A stretch of 64,000 nt of DNA from an uncultured Acidobacteriota bacterium. GTDB lineage: Bacteria > Acidobacteriota > Blastocatellia > Pyrinomonadales > Pyrinomonadaceae. The stretch is taken from assembly GCA_937859595.1 (NCBI GenBank), contig CALMAH010000016.1:1-64000 (forward strand). Reading direction: 5' to 3'. Shown one piece after another: positions 51,866-61,729 of the stretch. Positions within the stretch are counted from its first letter, which is position 1. Each line of letters opens with the position of its first letter. The position numbers were made by a program, and so were the translations under genes. Below the pieces are notes generated by a model. The model saw only the letters and a list, made by a program, of their open reading frames with translations, had not been told where the DNA came from and searched no databases.

Positions 51866-52771
51866 TTACGGTCCCAGCTTACCGTGGATAAATCCCATTA
51901 TGTACGGGTCTTTGCTTCGCATCAACTCTTCGTCTTTGCCCTGGAACCCGATCTTGCCGTCGCGAAGCATTATTATTTCTGTATTTATCAGGCAAAGCCT
52001 CTCGCCTTCTTTTTCGTAGATAACCTCGCCGGCATCGTTTACAGTGGCATATTCGGACGATAAATAGCGAACATTGTTCATCTCGTGCGTTACAAAAATG
52101 GACGAGACGTCCTGAAGGTCGCGAAGCTTGATGGCCAACTCGCAGATAGTTCTTGCGGTCGGCGGATCGAGTCCGGCCGTGGGCTCATCGTACAACACGA
52201 TCTGAGGGTCGCCGACAAGTGCCCGGGCGATGCCGACACGACGGCGCATGCCGCCGGAAAGCTCGTTCGGCATCTTGTCGATGGCGTCCTCGAGATCAAC
52301 GAACCGGAGCATTCGCCGAACCTCTGCCTCTACCTCTTCGTCGTCCTCTCCGCGTTCCAAAAGTCGGTAGGCTACGTTCTGATAGACTGAAAGGGAATCG
52401 AAGAGGGCACCCTCCTGAAAGACCATCCCGATCTTATGACGAACGTCCATCATCTCAGGTTCGTCGTAACCGGTGATCTCCTCGCCGTCAATTAAGATCT
52501 GCCCCGCGTCGGGTTTCAGCAGGCCGAGGATCAACCTTATAAGCGTCGATTTGCCACCGCCGCTGCGGCCGAGGACGATCTTCGTTTCGCCCCTGCGAAC
52601 CGAAAAGCTGATCCCGTCAAGAATGACATTATCATCGAATGCGAGATACACGTCCCGAAACTCGATGGCCGGCTGGCTTCGATGAGGCTGGTCGATAGCA
52701 TCCGAAATATCCATCGGCTGCAGTTTGTCGGCCGGAACTGCTTGTATCTCTGCGTCGTTTGCAGACAGCAT
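51866..52771 (-). CDS. mlaF: MlaF-type ABC transporter ATPase
   Basis: 301 residues; the ABC domain (about 36-270) follows an extra polar N-terminus. Walker [10 protein letters not shown] (about 72-80), Q-loop [10 protein letters not shown], signature [15 protein letters not shown] (about 171-185), Walker [14 protein letters not shown] and the switch His in VTHEM. It powers lipid movement through MlaE. Lies 23 nt after mlaE and 5 nt before mlaD in one minus-strand operon. The start may be later, as the first 30 residues are not conserved. Confidence 0.94.
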   Translation of the reverse strand: MLSANDAEIQAVPADKLQPMDISDAIDQPHRSQPAIEFRDVYLAFDDNVILDGISFSVRRGETKIVLGRSGGGKSTLIRLILGLLKPDAGQILIDGEEITGYDEPEMMDVRHKIGMVFQEGALFDSLSVYQNVAYRLLERGEDDEEVEAEVRRMLRFVDLEDAIDKMPNELSGGMRRRVGIARALVGDPQIVLYDEPTAGLDPPTARTICELAIKLRDLQDVSSIFVTHEMNNVRYLSSEYATVNDAGEVIYEKEGERLCLINTEIIMLRDGKIGFQGKDEELMRSKDPYIMGFIHGKLGP

Positions 52772-52794
52772 AAAAGATGTTGGAATTATAGATG

Positions 52795-53565
52795 TTAAAA
52801 GCGGCCTATGTCGAGAAGGTACTGCAATGCCTTCGAAAGGAAGAAGTCAAAAATAATGACCCAAATCGACGCCGTAACGACCGAATTTGTCACGGAACGA
52901 CCTACGCCGACAGTGCCGCCTTTGGTGCTGAGCCCCTTATGACAGGCCACGCTTCCTATGATAAGGCCGAAAAAGAGCGGCTTTATGATACCGCCGATAA
53001 TATCGGAGGTTGAGATGCCATTCTTGACCGATTCAACGAACACGGGGATCTCCTGATTGTAGATCGTGTTCGCCACAACGGCGCCGCCGATCAGACCGAA
53101 TATGTCGGCACCAACGGTCAAAAGCGGCAGCATGACTATCAGGGCAACAATACGCGGCAAGACCAGCTTCCGGATCGGATCCGTGCCGAGCGCTCGCATA
53201 GCGTCGATCTGCTGAGAAACGACCATCGAACCAAGTTCGGCAGATATGGCCGATCCGATCCGCCCGGAGACCATCAGTGCCGAAAGAACCGGCCCGAGTT
53301 CCCGTATAAGCGACGTCGCGACGGAACGTCCGGATTCATTCTGGATGCTGTAATACTCGAGCGTGGGAAATGTCTGAAGCACGAGCACCCCGCCGGTAAA
53401 GAAGCCGGTCAACAAGACGATCGGTAGCGACCCGACGCCGATCATGTCCATTTGACGGATCGTTTCTGAATAGTAACGCGGCGAGCTAAAAAGGCTGACG
53501 AATGACCGCCATATGATGAGGGTCACGTCCTGAAGTTCCGCGAGGAATTTGAAAATGGGGTTCAT
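52795..53565 (-). CDS. mlaE: MlaE-type ABC transporter permease
   Basis: 256 residues with five to six membrane helices, the classic length. Family segments: [41 protein letters not shown] and EQIDA-like [22 protein letters not shown]. Inner-membrane part of the lipid transporter that with mlaF and mlaD maintains outer-membrane asymmetry or feeds lipid export. First gene of the operon. Confidence 0.95.
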   Translation of the reverse strand: MNPIFKFLAELQDVTLIIWRSFVSLFSSPRYYSETIRQMDMIGVGSLPIVLLTGFFTGGVLVLQTFPTLEYYSIQNESGRSVATSLIRELGPVLSALMVSGRIGSAISAELGSMVVSQQIDAMRALGTDPIRKLVLPRIVALIVMLPLLTVGADIFGLIGGAVVANTIYNQEIPVFVESVKNGISTSDIIGGIIKPLFFGLIIGSVACHKGLSTKGGTVGVGRSVTNSVVTASIWVIIFDFFLSKALQYLLDIGRF

Positions 53566-53697
53566 TGGGTGCCGTGCAGAGCAATGCGCCGAAAGCGTAT
53601 TCGCTAAAGGTTACAACGAAGAACACGGAAACCACAAATAAAGAAGCCGGCAGGCGGACAGCCTCCGGCTTCGTTACCGATGCGGTCGCGGGGCCGA

Positions 53698-54291
53698 TCA
53701 ACGGGGCGGTTCTTGCGACCTTTGTAATGGCCTTTCCGGCGGCCGCTGCTGTGTGTTCTGACGATCCGGCTGGCGAACCTGCGGCCTGACAGGCTGACGA
53801 ACGGGCGGCTGCCCTCCTCTTTGCCGTTGAATGCTCTCACGCGCCTGGGCAAACCGCCGCCGGGCCTCGCGAAAGCGGACGAGTTGGTCCGGCGTTAGGA
53901 TCTTTCTCACCGCGATCTCTTCAGCGTAACGAACACGGGTAAGTTCTGCCTGGGCTTCCTGGTAGGCTTGAAGGCGTTCAGCGACGAGAGCATCGTCCAC
54001 AACATCGGCATAGATGGCGATATCGAGGTCGCGGTTCGCCTCACGGAAACGGCGCTGGGCCTCCATCCTCACCGGCCGCCATTCGGCATTGACCGCTCTA
54101 AACTGTCGGATCTGTTCATCACTTAGCCCAAGCTGGCGTAGGATCATGGGACGTTGCCTTTCAGGATCGTCCCTCGGAGCGGGTTGTGACGGTTCCCCTT
54201 GAGCATACACGGAAAGGGAAATGAAAAAGGACAATGCCAGCCCGAAGGCCACATTGACAAAGGTTCGCGAATCAAAGAGAGAGCTAATCAC
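53698..54291 (-). CDS. Periplasmic Spy/CpxP-like helical protein
   Basis: 197 residues with a signal peptide (to about 30, VYAQG). Two LTxxQ-like segments, LGLSDEQIRQFRAVNAEW (about 54-71) and ILTPDQLVRFREARRRF (about 128-144), place it with Spy/CpxP/ZraP-type envelope-stress proteins. The C-terminal 45 residues are a Gln/Arg/Pro-rich tail (QPPVRQPVRPQVRQP). It overlaps the anti-sigma gene by 8 nt, so may act as periplasmic sensor for it, like CnrX. Confidence 0.75.
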   Translation of the reverse strand: MISSLFDSRTFVNVAFGLALSFFISLSVYAQGEPSQPAPRDDPERQRPMILRQLGLSDEQIRQFRAVNAEWRPVRMEAQRRFREANRDLDIAIYADVVDDALVAERLQAYQEAQAELTRVRYAEEIAVRKILTPDQLVRFREARRRFAQARESIQRQRGGQPPVRQPVRPQVRQPDRQNTQQRPPERPLQRSQEPPR

Positions 54292-55018
54292 TTGTTTCTA
54301 TATCCTCGAAAAGATCGACAAGCCGGAGGCCGTCGTCGTCATTGTCGTCAAAATCGTTCAGTCTCAAAGCCGTTTGCCTTGCGGGAAGTTCGTCTAAGGC
54401 ACGACTATCGGACATTCTCGCTGGTATGGCCCGGACGTCCGTCTCGCGACGATTTATCCGCGGCCGAGATGCCGACTCCGGCCTGGCCGGTGCCGGGACT
54501 TCAGCCGTAGCTTCGTTTCCCTCAGTACCAGCGGTAATTTCTGAGTGCTCATTCTGTGTTACAGGAAGTACCGTTTCTGAGACCGGAGAAATGAGGCCCG
54601 CAGGTTCACCGGCATTGAGGTCGGCGATCATGCCGGAATTTCCTATATTCAAGACCACAAGGTAGCCGAACACAAGCATTAGAGCTATGCCGGCCAAACC
54701 ACCGACGGCAAACGCCGGACGAAATGCGAACACCTCACGAAGAGATGTAAGCCATTCGCTCAGTCCTGTTCTCTGAGGAGCCCTTTCGTTGAACGGGACC
54801 ACGAAATCCGGTGTTTCCAGCGGGTCGAATGCGAGCCGCCGCCATTCGTAAACCTCAAAACGGGAATTCGCCAGCTCTGCGAACTCGTCAATACAGGACG
54901 AACAATCGGCAAGGTGTATCTCGAAACCACTTCGCTCAGAGGGCGACATCTCGCGATAGAGATAGGCCAAGAGAGCCTCGCCCCTGCTGCATGTTCTGGT
55001 CTGGGAAAATGTCTTCAT
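54284..55018 (-). CDS. Zinc-finger anti-sigma factor
   Basis: 244 residues. N-terminal zf-HC2-type motif (His35, Cys39, Cys42: HLADCSSC) that binds the sigma factor, one membrane helix (about 102-125, GGLAGIALMLVFGYLVVLN), and a periplasmic polar tail. It starts 4 nt after the sigma gene and overlaps the Spy-like gene. It should hold the ECF sigma inactive until an envelope signal arrives. The C-terminal end is acidic (NDFDDNDDDG). Confidence 0.88.
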   Translation of the reverse strand: MKTFSQTRTCSRGEALLAYLYREMSPSERSGFEIHLADCSSCIDEFAELANSRFEVYEWRRLAFDPLETPDFVVPFNERAPQRTGLSEWLTSLREVFAFRPAFAVGGLAGIALMLVFGYLVVLNIGNSGMIADLNAGEPAGLISPVSETVLPVTQNEHSEITAGTEGNEATAEVPAPARPESASRPRINRRETDVRAIPARMSDSRALDELPARQTALRLNDFDDNDDDGLRLVDLFEDIETSD

Positions 55019-55022
55019 ATTC

Positions 55023-55601
55023 TTAAGTCACCTCGATCGGCAGCCTCTCCAGCTTGCCCCTAAGCTGTTTGAGCGCCGTATAGAGCCGGCTCTTTACCGT
55101 ACTTAGCGGTATCTCAAGCGTGTCGGAGATCTGCTGAAATGTCATTTCCTCGAACTCTTTCATAACAACCACCTGCCGAAGATCTCCCGGCAAGGAGACA
55201 ACCGCTTGTCTGACAAGGTAAAGCCGTTCGCCCTGTTCGGTCTTGACCGATGGCATAGCGTGGGCCGGTGCGACAAAGACCCGTTCTTCCTCGTTCGTTT
55301 CTTCGTCAAGAAACTCTTCGGACCGTGTACGGGTTCGCCGCTTGGTCGTCAAACACTGATTGACCGCTATGCGGTGGAGCCAGGACGACACTTTAGCTTC
55401 GCCGCGAAAACGCTCTACGTTGCGAAATGCAGCGATGAACGTTTCCTGCGCGGCATCGCGCGCTTCGTCCTCGCGGCCGAGCATACCAAAGCATAGGGCG
55501 AATATCTTTCGCTCCCATCTCCGGACTATCTCTCCAAATGCCTCGGGGTCTTCGCCGGCGGCCAGAGATATGAGTTTTTCGTCGGACAGCTCCTTATGCA
55601 T
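55023..55601 (-). CDS. ECF-family RNA polymerase sigma factor
   Basis: 192 residues. Sigma region 2 (about 20-85; AFGEIVRRWERKIFALCFGMLGREDEARDAAQETFI, with the -10 recognition helix) and region 4 (about 130-185; LPGDLRQVVVMKEFEEMTFQQISDTLEIPLSTVKSRLYTALKQLR). Upstream of an anti-sigma and Spy-like gene, forming an envelope-stress regulon. Its targets are unknown; an autoregulatory promoter is likely upstream. Confidence 0.94.
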   Translation of the reverse strand: MHKELSDEKLISLAAGEDPEAFGEIVRRWERKIFALCFGMLGREDEARDAAQETFIAAFRNVERFRGEAKVSSWLHRIAVNQCLTTKRRTRTRSEEFLDEETNEEERVFVAPAHAMPSVKTEQGERLYLVRQAVVSLPGDLRQVVVMKEFEEMTFQQISDTLEIPLSTVKSRLYTALKQLRGKLERLPIEVT

Positions 55602-55772
55602 CTATAGGCACTTGTAAAACGCTGCGATCGTAATGTCAAAATGTCCGCAAAGCAAATGCGGCATTCATAGGTTTAGACGTAGAAACGAGGTAAAAGGTCG
55701 GAATTATTCGACAAATCACCGGGTGTTTTTCGGCCTCTGCTTCGTTGCTTTAACTCGCCGTTCACACATATT

Positions 55773-57065
55773 ATGGAAAATATCTCTATGGGAATGAACA
55801 TCGTTGAGAGCTGCACCACGCGCGCGCGCCTTTTTGCCAGCATCGTTTTCGTACTGGTTATCAGCATTTCGGCATTCTCACAGGGCGCCGCCAAGCCGCA
55901 TCCGGTCCCGCTGATACTTATCTCGATCGACGGTTTTCGTTACGATTATTTTGAGAAACACGGCCCCGAAACGCTGAACTTGCTTGCGAAAGAAGGAACA
56001 CGGGCGCGGTGGATGAAGCCGGCATATCCGACAAAGACCTTTCCGAACCACTACACTATCGCTACCGGACTCTATCCGGACAATCACGGGATGATCGAGA
56101 ATAATATGTACGACGCCCATTTTAACGCTGTGTTCGGCCTATCCCGCCGGGAAGAGGTGATGAATCCGCGATGGTGGGGCGGTGAGCCGATCTGGAACAC
56201 GGCGATGAAGGCCGGATCTACTGCAGCAGCATTCTTCTGGCCGGGTACAGAGGCGGCGATCGGCGGGATGCAGCCAAAATTTTGGAAGCCCTATGAACAT
56301 GATACTCCGCATGAGACACGGGTAGATACGGTGCTTGGTTGGCTCGATCTGCCCGAAAGCGAGCGCCCGACCGTGATCACAATGTATTTCTCTGATGTCG
56401 ATGACGCAGGCCACGGTTTTGGCCCCGATGCCCGGCAAACACGCGATGCCGTGCAAAAGGTGGATAGGGCTATAAAGCGACTGCTTGACGGGCTTGAAGA
56501 ACGAGAAATGCGTGACAAGCTGAATATGATCATCGTTTCAGACCACGGTATGGCGGCATACCGAGTGGGTGATTCCATCGTTTTAGATGATATGTTCGAC
56601 GTCGAGGACGCTGAACGTATCTTTTGGGTAGGTGAATTCACCCAGATATTTCCGAAGCCGGGCCGTGGAAAAAAGATCTACGACTCGATCAGCGGGAAAT
56701 TACCGAAAAATGGGTTCATCTATCGAAACGGCCGATTTCCCTCGCGGTTCAAGTTTGGAAAGAACAAACGTGTGGCACCTATAGTGGTGGTGCCCGGCGA
56801 AGGGACGACCATCACCAACCGGGCCCGATACGAAGGTTATGAACGAAACGGGACGCTCGACAATATTCGCGGTGCACATGGATATGACAACGCGCTGGTA
56901 TCGATGAGGGCAATGTTCCTTGCTCACGGTCCGGCCTTCAAAGAGGGCTATCTGGCGGATCCTTTCGAAGCGGTCGATGTTTACAACCTTATGTGTTACA
57001 TCCTCCGGCTCAAGCCTGCAAAGAACGACGGGAAGTTCAGACGAATAAAGGGAGTACTTCGGTAA
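55773..57065 (+). CDS. Ectonucleotide pyrophosphatase/phosphodiesterase family protein
   Basis: 430 residues with a signal peptide (about 20-36, AFSQG). Alkaline-phosphatase-superfamily fold: first metal Asp in LISIDGFRYDYF (about 50), nucleophile Thr in AYPTKTFPNHYTIATGLYP (about 88), DVDDAGHGFGPD and SDHGM metal ligands and the final HGYDN. Members cleave nucleotide pyrophosphates or phosphodiesters outside the cytoplasm. The start may be the second or third Met (55788, 55794). Confidence 0.92.
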   Translation: MENISMGMNIVESCTTRARLFASIVFVLVISISAFSQGAAKPHPVPLILISIDGFRYDYFEKHGPETLNLLAKEGTRARWMKPAYPTKTFPNHYTIATGLYPDNHGMIENNMYDAHFNAVFGLSRREEVMNPRWWGGEPIWNTAMKAGSTAAAFFWPGTEAAIGGMQPKFWKPYEHDTPHETRVDTVLGWLDLPESERPTVITMYFSDVDDAGHGFGPDARQTRDAVQKVDRAIKRLLDGLEEREMRDKLNMIIVSDHGMAAYRVGDSIVLDDMFDVEDAERIFWVGEFTQIFPKPGRGKKIYDSISGKLPKNGFIYRNGRFPSRFKFGKNKRVAPIVVVPGEGTTITNRARYEGYERNGTLDNIRGAHGYDNALVSMRAMFLAHGPAFKEGYLADPFEAVDVYNLMCYILRLKPAKNDGKFRRIKGVLR

Positions 57066-57068
57066 GGC

Positions 57069-57944
57069 CTATTTAGCACGCAGGGTAAGGACGGCGATCT
57101 CCGGAGGCACAAGAAATCGAAAGGGAAGTATGCTGGTGCCTATCCCGGTCGTGACAAATAGGTGTTTTCCATTTTCGCGGATATGACCGGCTGCGTAACG
57201 CTGTCCGAACGACGACGGCACAATAGGGCTTCCGAGGATCGGGAACCAGATCTGCCCGCCGTGTGTATGGCCGGACAACATCAGCTTAAAGCTATCACCG
57301 AAGGTGTTATGGGCGTTGACCGCGGAGAATACATCGGGGCTGTGCTGGAGGACGATCAGGCCGCCTGACTGCTCATATTCGGCGACGGCACGCTGCATAT
57401 CGCGGTCAAATGTCCGCCACGAGCCCATGTGGAGATGGTCGCGCATCCCAAAGAATCTGAGGTTTTTTCCATTGCGTTCAACAAATGCGACCTCGTTATC
57501 AAGCACCTGAATACCTGCCGTTCGAAGCGGACCCGCCACCAAAACATTTCCGAACCATCCATCGTGATTCCCCAACACTGCGATGACCGCATCTTTCGCA
57601 TATAGCCCTTGAAGGCCGTCGGCGATCTCTTCGGCGGACATTTTGATCCCGGAGCGGTCCCCGTAATTGGAAACAAAATCACCGATAATGGCTATCACAT
57701 CCGCATCAAGCACATTGAGCGTTTCTACGATCTTACGAAGCCGTTCGTGATCTACTCCGTGTGAGCCGGCATGGATGTCTGCCAGGAGTGCGATCCGCAA
57801 GCCGTCGAATTCGGGGTCGAGACCCTCGATGGCAAGATCCTGCTCGTTTATCACCAACCTGTATGGTTCAATGAAATATCCCCACGCCAGAGCCAAAAGA
57901 CCGACAATTAGCGTCGCAATGGAAATGCGAGAAACTATTTTCAT
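57069..57944 (-). CDS. Metallophosphoesterase (YkuE-like), copy 1
   Basis: 291 residues with an N-terminal membrane helix (about 7-25) and a calcineurin-like domain: LLADIHAGSH (about 52-61), IIGDFVSNYGD, VLGNHDGW (about 120), ILQHSPD and GHTHGGQIWFP (about 224-235). All dinuclear-metal ligands are present. Members hydrolyse phosphoesters, for example UDP-diacylglucosamine or undecaprenyl-type lipids; the substrate is unknown. A paralogue lies just upstream (57984-58865), suggesting duplication. Confidence 0.9.
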   Translation of the reverse strand: MKIVSRISIATLIVGLLALAWGYFIEPYRLVINEQDLAIEGLDPEFDGLRIALLADIHAGSHGVDHERLRKIVETLNVLDADVIAIIGDFVSNYGDRSGIKMSAEEIADGLQGLYAKDAVIAVLGNHDGWFGNVLVAGPLRTAGIQVLDNEVAFVERNGKNLRFFGMRDHLHMGSWRTFDRDMQRAVAEYEQSGGLIVLQHSPDVFSAVNAHNTFGDSFKLMLSGHTHGGQIWFPILGSPIVPSSFGQRYAAGHIRENGKHLFVTTGIGTSILPFRFLVPPEIAVLTLRAK

Positions 57945-57983
57945 TTATCTCCAGCGATCAGATAGAATCCGGACAATAGGTGA

Positions 57984-58865
57984 CTACTTTGACACAAGCG
58001 TGATCACATTGATCTCTGGCGGCACGCGAAAACGGAGCGGCAGGACGCTTGTCCCGACACCGCTCGAGACGTAAACATACTTTCCTTCCACTTCCGCAAG
58101 CCCATCCATAAACAGCGGATCGTTGAACACAGCCAACGGCCCGACGATGGGCCAGTTCAACTGCCCGCCGTGCGTGTGGCCCGCGAACATGATCGAAACT
58201 TCGTCAGGGGCGTGAAACAGCGAGTCGGGATTGTGTGTGATCGCGATGATGTTCCGCTTTTCGTCGAGAGCGTTGTAGGGCTCCACCGGTACGATGCGGT
58301 TGCGCCAGAGGTCTTCGATGCCCCAGATGCGAAGCGTAGCATCGTTAACGGCGATCTCGCGGATCTCATTCTGCAGGACATCCAATCCGGCTTCGCGAAA
58401 CTGCCGTGCGATCTTTTCTTCGTTATGATACCAATCGTGATTGCCGATGATCGCAAAGACCCCGTACTTTGCCCGAAGGCCTCCAAGAATGGAGGCGATC
58501 GTTTCAACGGGCACTTTAAGTTCGGTCCGGTCGGTGCCCTCGGGCCCCTTCAGCGCCTCGCGGTCCCATTTCGATTCGCTCACGTAATCACCTAGCAGCA
58601 CAATTATATCCGGCTGTTGTGCGTTGGCCTGTTCGACCACATATTGTATTCGCTCCGGCGGAGCATAATTTGACCCTGTGTGCATGTCGGCAATGGTAAG
58701 AACACGAAGGCCATTAAGCCGCGGGTCCCAATTGGGGACTTCAATGGTTTCCTCGATCACTACGAAACGTCGCGGCTCGATAAAGTAGGCGTACGATAGG
58801 AAGACCGCGATCAGCAGCCCAAAAGCCCCGAATATCAGACCGATCCTTTTTATCCATTTTCGCAT
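57984..58865 (-). CDS. Metallophosphoesterase (YkuE-like), copy 2
   Basis: 293 residues from the ATG at 58865 (MRKWIKRIGLIF); upstream in-frame codons lack support. Same layout as the preceding gene: membrane anchor, TIADMHTGSNY, LLGDYV, IIGNHDWYHN and FAGHTHGGQLNWP. The dinuclear metal ligands are complete. Similarity in length, motif order and arrangement suggests gene duplication with copy 1, 39 nt downstream. Confidence 0.9.
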   Translation of the reverse strand: MRKWIKRIGLIFGAFGLLIAVFLSYAYFIEPRRFVVIEETIEVPNWDPRLNGLRVLTIADMHTGSNYAPPERIQYVVEQANAQQPDIIVLLGDYVSESKWDREALKGPEGTDRTELKVPVETIASILGGLRAKYGVFAIIGNHDWYHNEEKIARQFREAGLDVLQNEIREIAVNDATLRIWGIEDLWRNRIVPVEPYNALDEKRNIIAITHNPDSLFHAPDEVSIMFAGHTHGGQLNWPIVGPLAVFNDPLFMDGLAEVEGKYVYVSSGVGTSVLPLRFRVPPEINVITLVSK

Positions 58866-58937
58866 ATTATTAGGTGCTAATTCGGGGTTTCGATGACGCG
58901 GACAGCGCAATAGGTTCAAATGTTTGGATACACGGAC

Positions 58938-60692
58938 CTATCTTCCAAAGTATTCCCCCCATCGGCCGTCTACCAGTTTCGCAATGTCGTCTCTGACCTC
59001 TACCTCGTTCGGGTACCAAGGTTTCATCCGTGCGTCGATAAAGATCGGCGGTTGATAGCCAATGTGGTTATTCTTCATTTCGACTTTCGAAGCCGAGATG
59101 TCCTTTGCAGGATCGAACCGCGTCCACGTTGCCCACAGGAACTTATCTGCCGAACGGGCGAATTCGACGTTGTCGTGAATGACGACGACCTGCCAGTCTT
59201 TGAATGTACCGGTCGCCGCGAGACGTTCGGCCAACCCGGGCTCCTCATCATAAGAAGAAGCTTCTACCACGAGACAGCCGCCACAAAATGGCTCCGCTCG
59301 CCGAACAGTAGTTGGCAGTTCTCCGCTAAATTCTTTTGCCAATGCCCGCTTTTCGTCTCCAAGGCCCATGAGGATCGCCTTGCTTCCGTGGTTGATCTTC
59401 CCGCTGGCGTAATCGAGTGTATCAAAGGCCGTTTGAGAAAAGACGAAGAGATCGCGCTCCCACTCAACCCTCGCCAGGATGTGTTCGAACAGCGATCGAA
59501 AATCACGAAGGTCGCGTGGCGTATCGGTAAGAAGAAGGAATTTCGTAAGCGCTAATTGGCCCTCGCCTAAGATCCGGAAACCGGCCGAGAGGGCTTCGCG
59601 ACCATACCTTTCTCGTACAACGGCGGCAGCAAGCGAGTGAAATCCTGTTTCGCCATAACTCCACAGGTCGCGAACGGCGGGCATCACCAGAGGAAAAAGT
59701 GGCGACAGAAGTTCCTGCAGATAATCCCCGATGAAGAAATCCTCTTGTCTGGGTTTACCGACCACCGTCGCCGGAAAGATCGCATCTCTGCGGTGAAAGA
59801 CGGCGTCGGCGTTGAAGACAGGATAGTCGTGAGCGAGCGAGTAGTAACCGTAATGATCGCCAAACGGCCCTTCAGGACGTCGTTCGAAAGGCGGCACATG
59901 GCCACAAATGGCAAACTCGGCATCTGCGATCAGCCGATGATGTCCGGCCAAGGGGTTCTCGGCAAGCCCGATCTTAGACCCGGCAAGCAACGAAGCCAGC
60001 ATAATTTCCGGAACATCTTCCGGCAGCGGAGCGATGGCCGACAAGATGATCGCCGGAGGACCGCCGAGGAAGATCGTTGCGTTCAGAGGACGGTTACGTT
60101 CCTCTGCCTCGAAATAATGAAACCCGCCTCCCTTGCCTATCTGCCAATGGATGCCGGTCGTCGTCTTGTCGTATCGCTGGATGCGATACATACCCAGGTT
60201 GGGCTTTCCGGAAACCGGGCTTTCGGTGTAGACCAGCGGAAGCGTGATGAAATGGCCGCCGTCTTCGTGCCAAAGTTGCAGCATCGGCAACTCATCTAGG
60301 TTTGGTGATGGCTGCCGACGTTCAAGAACCGGAGCATTTGCTGTCTTCCGCGTTCCGAGCTTTAACGCTGTCAGGCCCATGTCCCGATACCGCCAGAGCT
60401 TGCCTATCTTCGGCGGGATCAAAATGTCCACCATTTCCACAGCCCGGCGGACAAACTCGAGCGGCCTCGTGCCAAAGGCGAGTTCGATCCGTCTTGCTGT
60501 GCCGAAAAGGTTAGTAACTATTGGAAAGGCTGAGCCTTTTACATTAGTGAAGAGCAGCGCCGGGCCCTGCTCATCAATGACGCGACGATGGATCTCTGCT
60601 ATTTCAAGATACGGGTCGACCCGGGCTGAGATCTCAACGAGATCATCCTCGCGCCGGAGAAGTTCAGTGAAGCTTCGTAGATCTGTGTGCAT
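58938..60692 (-). CDS. UbiD-family decarboxylase
   Basis: 584 residues from the ATG at 60692 (MHTDLRSFTELL); the upstream 15 residues are not credible. Prenylated-FMN decarboxylase: TTGIHWQIGKGGG (about 177), the Arg/Glu-bearing ERRPEGPFGDHYGYYS (about 273-288) and GDEKRAL. It decarboxylates an unsaturated or aromatic acid; in quinone biosynthesis UbiD acts on 3-octaprenyl-4-hydroxybenzoate. Longer than the E. coli protein (497), closer to the menaquinone-associated or fungal-like subgroup. The UbiX flavin partner is not in the window. Confidence 0.9.
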   Translation of the reverse strand: MHTDLRSFTELLRREDDLVEISARVDPYLEIAEIHRRVIDEQGPALLFTNVKGSAFPIVTNLFGTARRIELAFGTRPLEFVRRAVEMVDILIPPKIGKLWRYRDMGLTALKLGTRKTANAPVLERRQPSPNLDELPMLQLWHEDGGHFITLPLVYTESPVSGKPNLGMYRIQRYDKTTTGIHWQIGKGGGFHYFEAEERNRPLNATIFLGGPPAIILSAIAPLPEDVPEIMLASLLAGSKIGLAENPLAGHHRLIADAEFAICGHVPPFERRPEGPFGDHYGYYSLAHDYPVFNADAVFHRRDAIFPATVVGKPRQEDFFIGDYLQELLSPLFPLVMPAVRDLWSYGETGFHSLAAAVVRERYGREALSAGFRILGEGQLALTKFLLLTDTPRDLRDFRSLFEHILARVEWERDLFVFSQTAFDTLDYASGKINHGSKAILMGLGDEKRALAKEFSGELPTTVRRAEPFCGGCLVVEASSYDEEPGLAERLAATGTFKDWQVVVIHDNVEFARSADKFLWATWTRFDPAKDISASKVEMKNNHIGYQPPIFIDARMKPWYPNEVEVRDDIAKLVDGRWGEYFGR

Positions 60693-60764
60693 CAAAGATG
60701 GGTCTCTATAACCGGATCTGTCGAAAATACAATTCAATCAGAACCCACTGTTATTCGCAAACCA

Positions 60765-60793
60765 ACGAAAAAAGGAGGCAGCCAGCCTCCTTT
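60765..60793 (-). terminator. Intrinsic terminator after the SYLF gene
   Basis: On the minus strand AAAGGAGGC (60793-60785) pairs with GCCTCCTTT (60779-60771), followed by TTTCGT. It is 37 nt past the stop of the gene at 60830-61540. Confidence 0.75.
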
Positions 60794-60829
60794 GAATCGT
60801 TAAAGAATAGGTCAAGGAAAACGGGATGT

Positions 60830-61540
60830 TTACCTTGAAAAACGGCCAAGTGTTTGCGGAACTGTCCTTACGTTCGTATTCATTTGGTTTATGGGTTTGC
60901 CGGTACCATCCGACAAGATCGCATTACCGTCTTTCCCGTAAACTTTTTGATTTAGGTTGTTATCGGCATAGATCCTCATCCCCTTTAGTGCAACGCCCGC
61001 ATAGAGGCCGCGTGCTTTCGAATAGGACAGAATCTCCGCGCTCATCGTGGGATTCGTAGAAGCACCTGCCTCACGGCCGATCGGCCCAGCTACCGCACCG
61101 ACCTCGCCGCCAAGTTCAAATCCGTCTCGCATCAGGCCCTTGAGTCCATTTTCGTTCATAACCAGCAGGATATAATCGGTGCTCGTTACGCCGATCTGGG
61201 CACCAAAGCTACCACCGCCGATCTTTACAAATGCCGGTTCGCTCCATCCGTTCGATGTTCGTCGACTGACCACACCGCGTCCCCCGCGCCCGCCAATGCC
61301 GAAAGCTGCCTGAACCGCTCCCGGTATAATGATGACGGCCTCTGCCTTTTCGAAGATCGTCTCCGGTATCATACTGTCCGGTTTACTCATCATATCGCTA
61401 AACACCTTGGAGGCCCTGTCGGCTCTCTGGCGGGCTGTTCTCACATCTTCATTTGGATCATCTGCCGGCGCTTCTTGTGCGAACACAGGCACGGCCAGCA
61501 ATAGCAGCGCTAGTACCGGCAAAAATCTATTACGAAACAT
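60830..61540 (-). CDS. Exported YSC84/SYLF-domain lipid-binding protein
   Basis: 236 residues from the ATG at 61540, with GGAGGAAAT directly before it. Signal peptide (to about 23, VFAQ). The SYLF domain covers about 50-215: IPGAVQAAFGIGGRGGRGVV, AFVKIGGGSFGAQIGVTSTDYILLVMN and GRDAGAS-like GREAGASTN. SYLF proteins bind lipids; bacterial members are periplasmic and of unclear role. Stands alone, ending in a terminator. Confidence 0.9.
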   Translation of the reverse strand: MFRNRFLPVLALLLLAVPVFAQEAPADDPNEDVRTARQRADRASKVFSDMMSKPDSMIPETIFEKAEAVIIIPGAVQAAFGIGGRGGRGVVSRRTSNGWSEPAFVKIGGGSFGAQIGVTSTDYILLVMNENGLKGLMRDGFELGGEVGAVAGPIGREAGASTNPTMSAEILSYSKARGLYAGVALKGMRIYADNNLNQKVYGKDGNAILSDGTGKPINQMNTNVRTVPQTLGRFSR

Positions 61541-61729
61541 ATTTCCTCCATTATATCGTATAACACGACACAAAGACGCTTGGGGATCTCTGCAAATATC
61601 TGATAAGACGCGATATACGGGCGAGGGGATGCATCAAAACGGAAGCCGTCGCAAGGTTGTTGAACCGCAAAGGGAGATTTCACCCGTTTCTGCGACGCAG
61701 GGCGGCACACTTTGTCCCCGGAACCTTAG

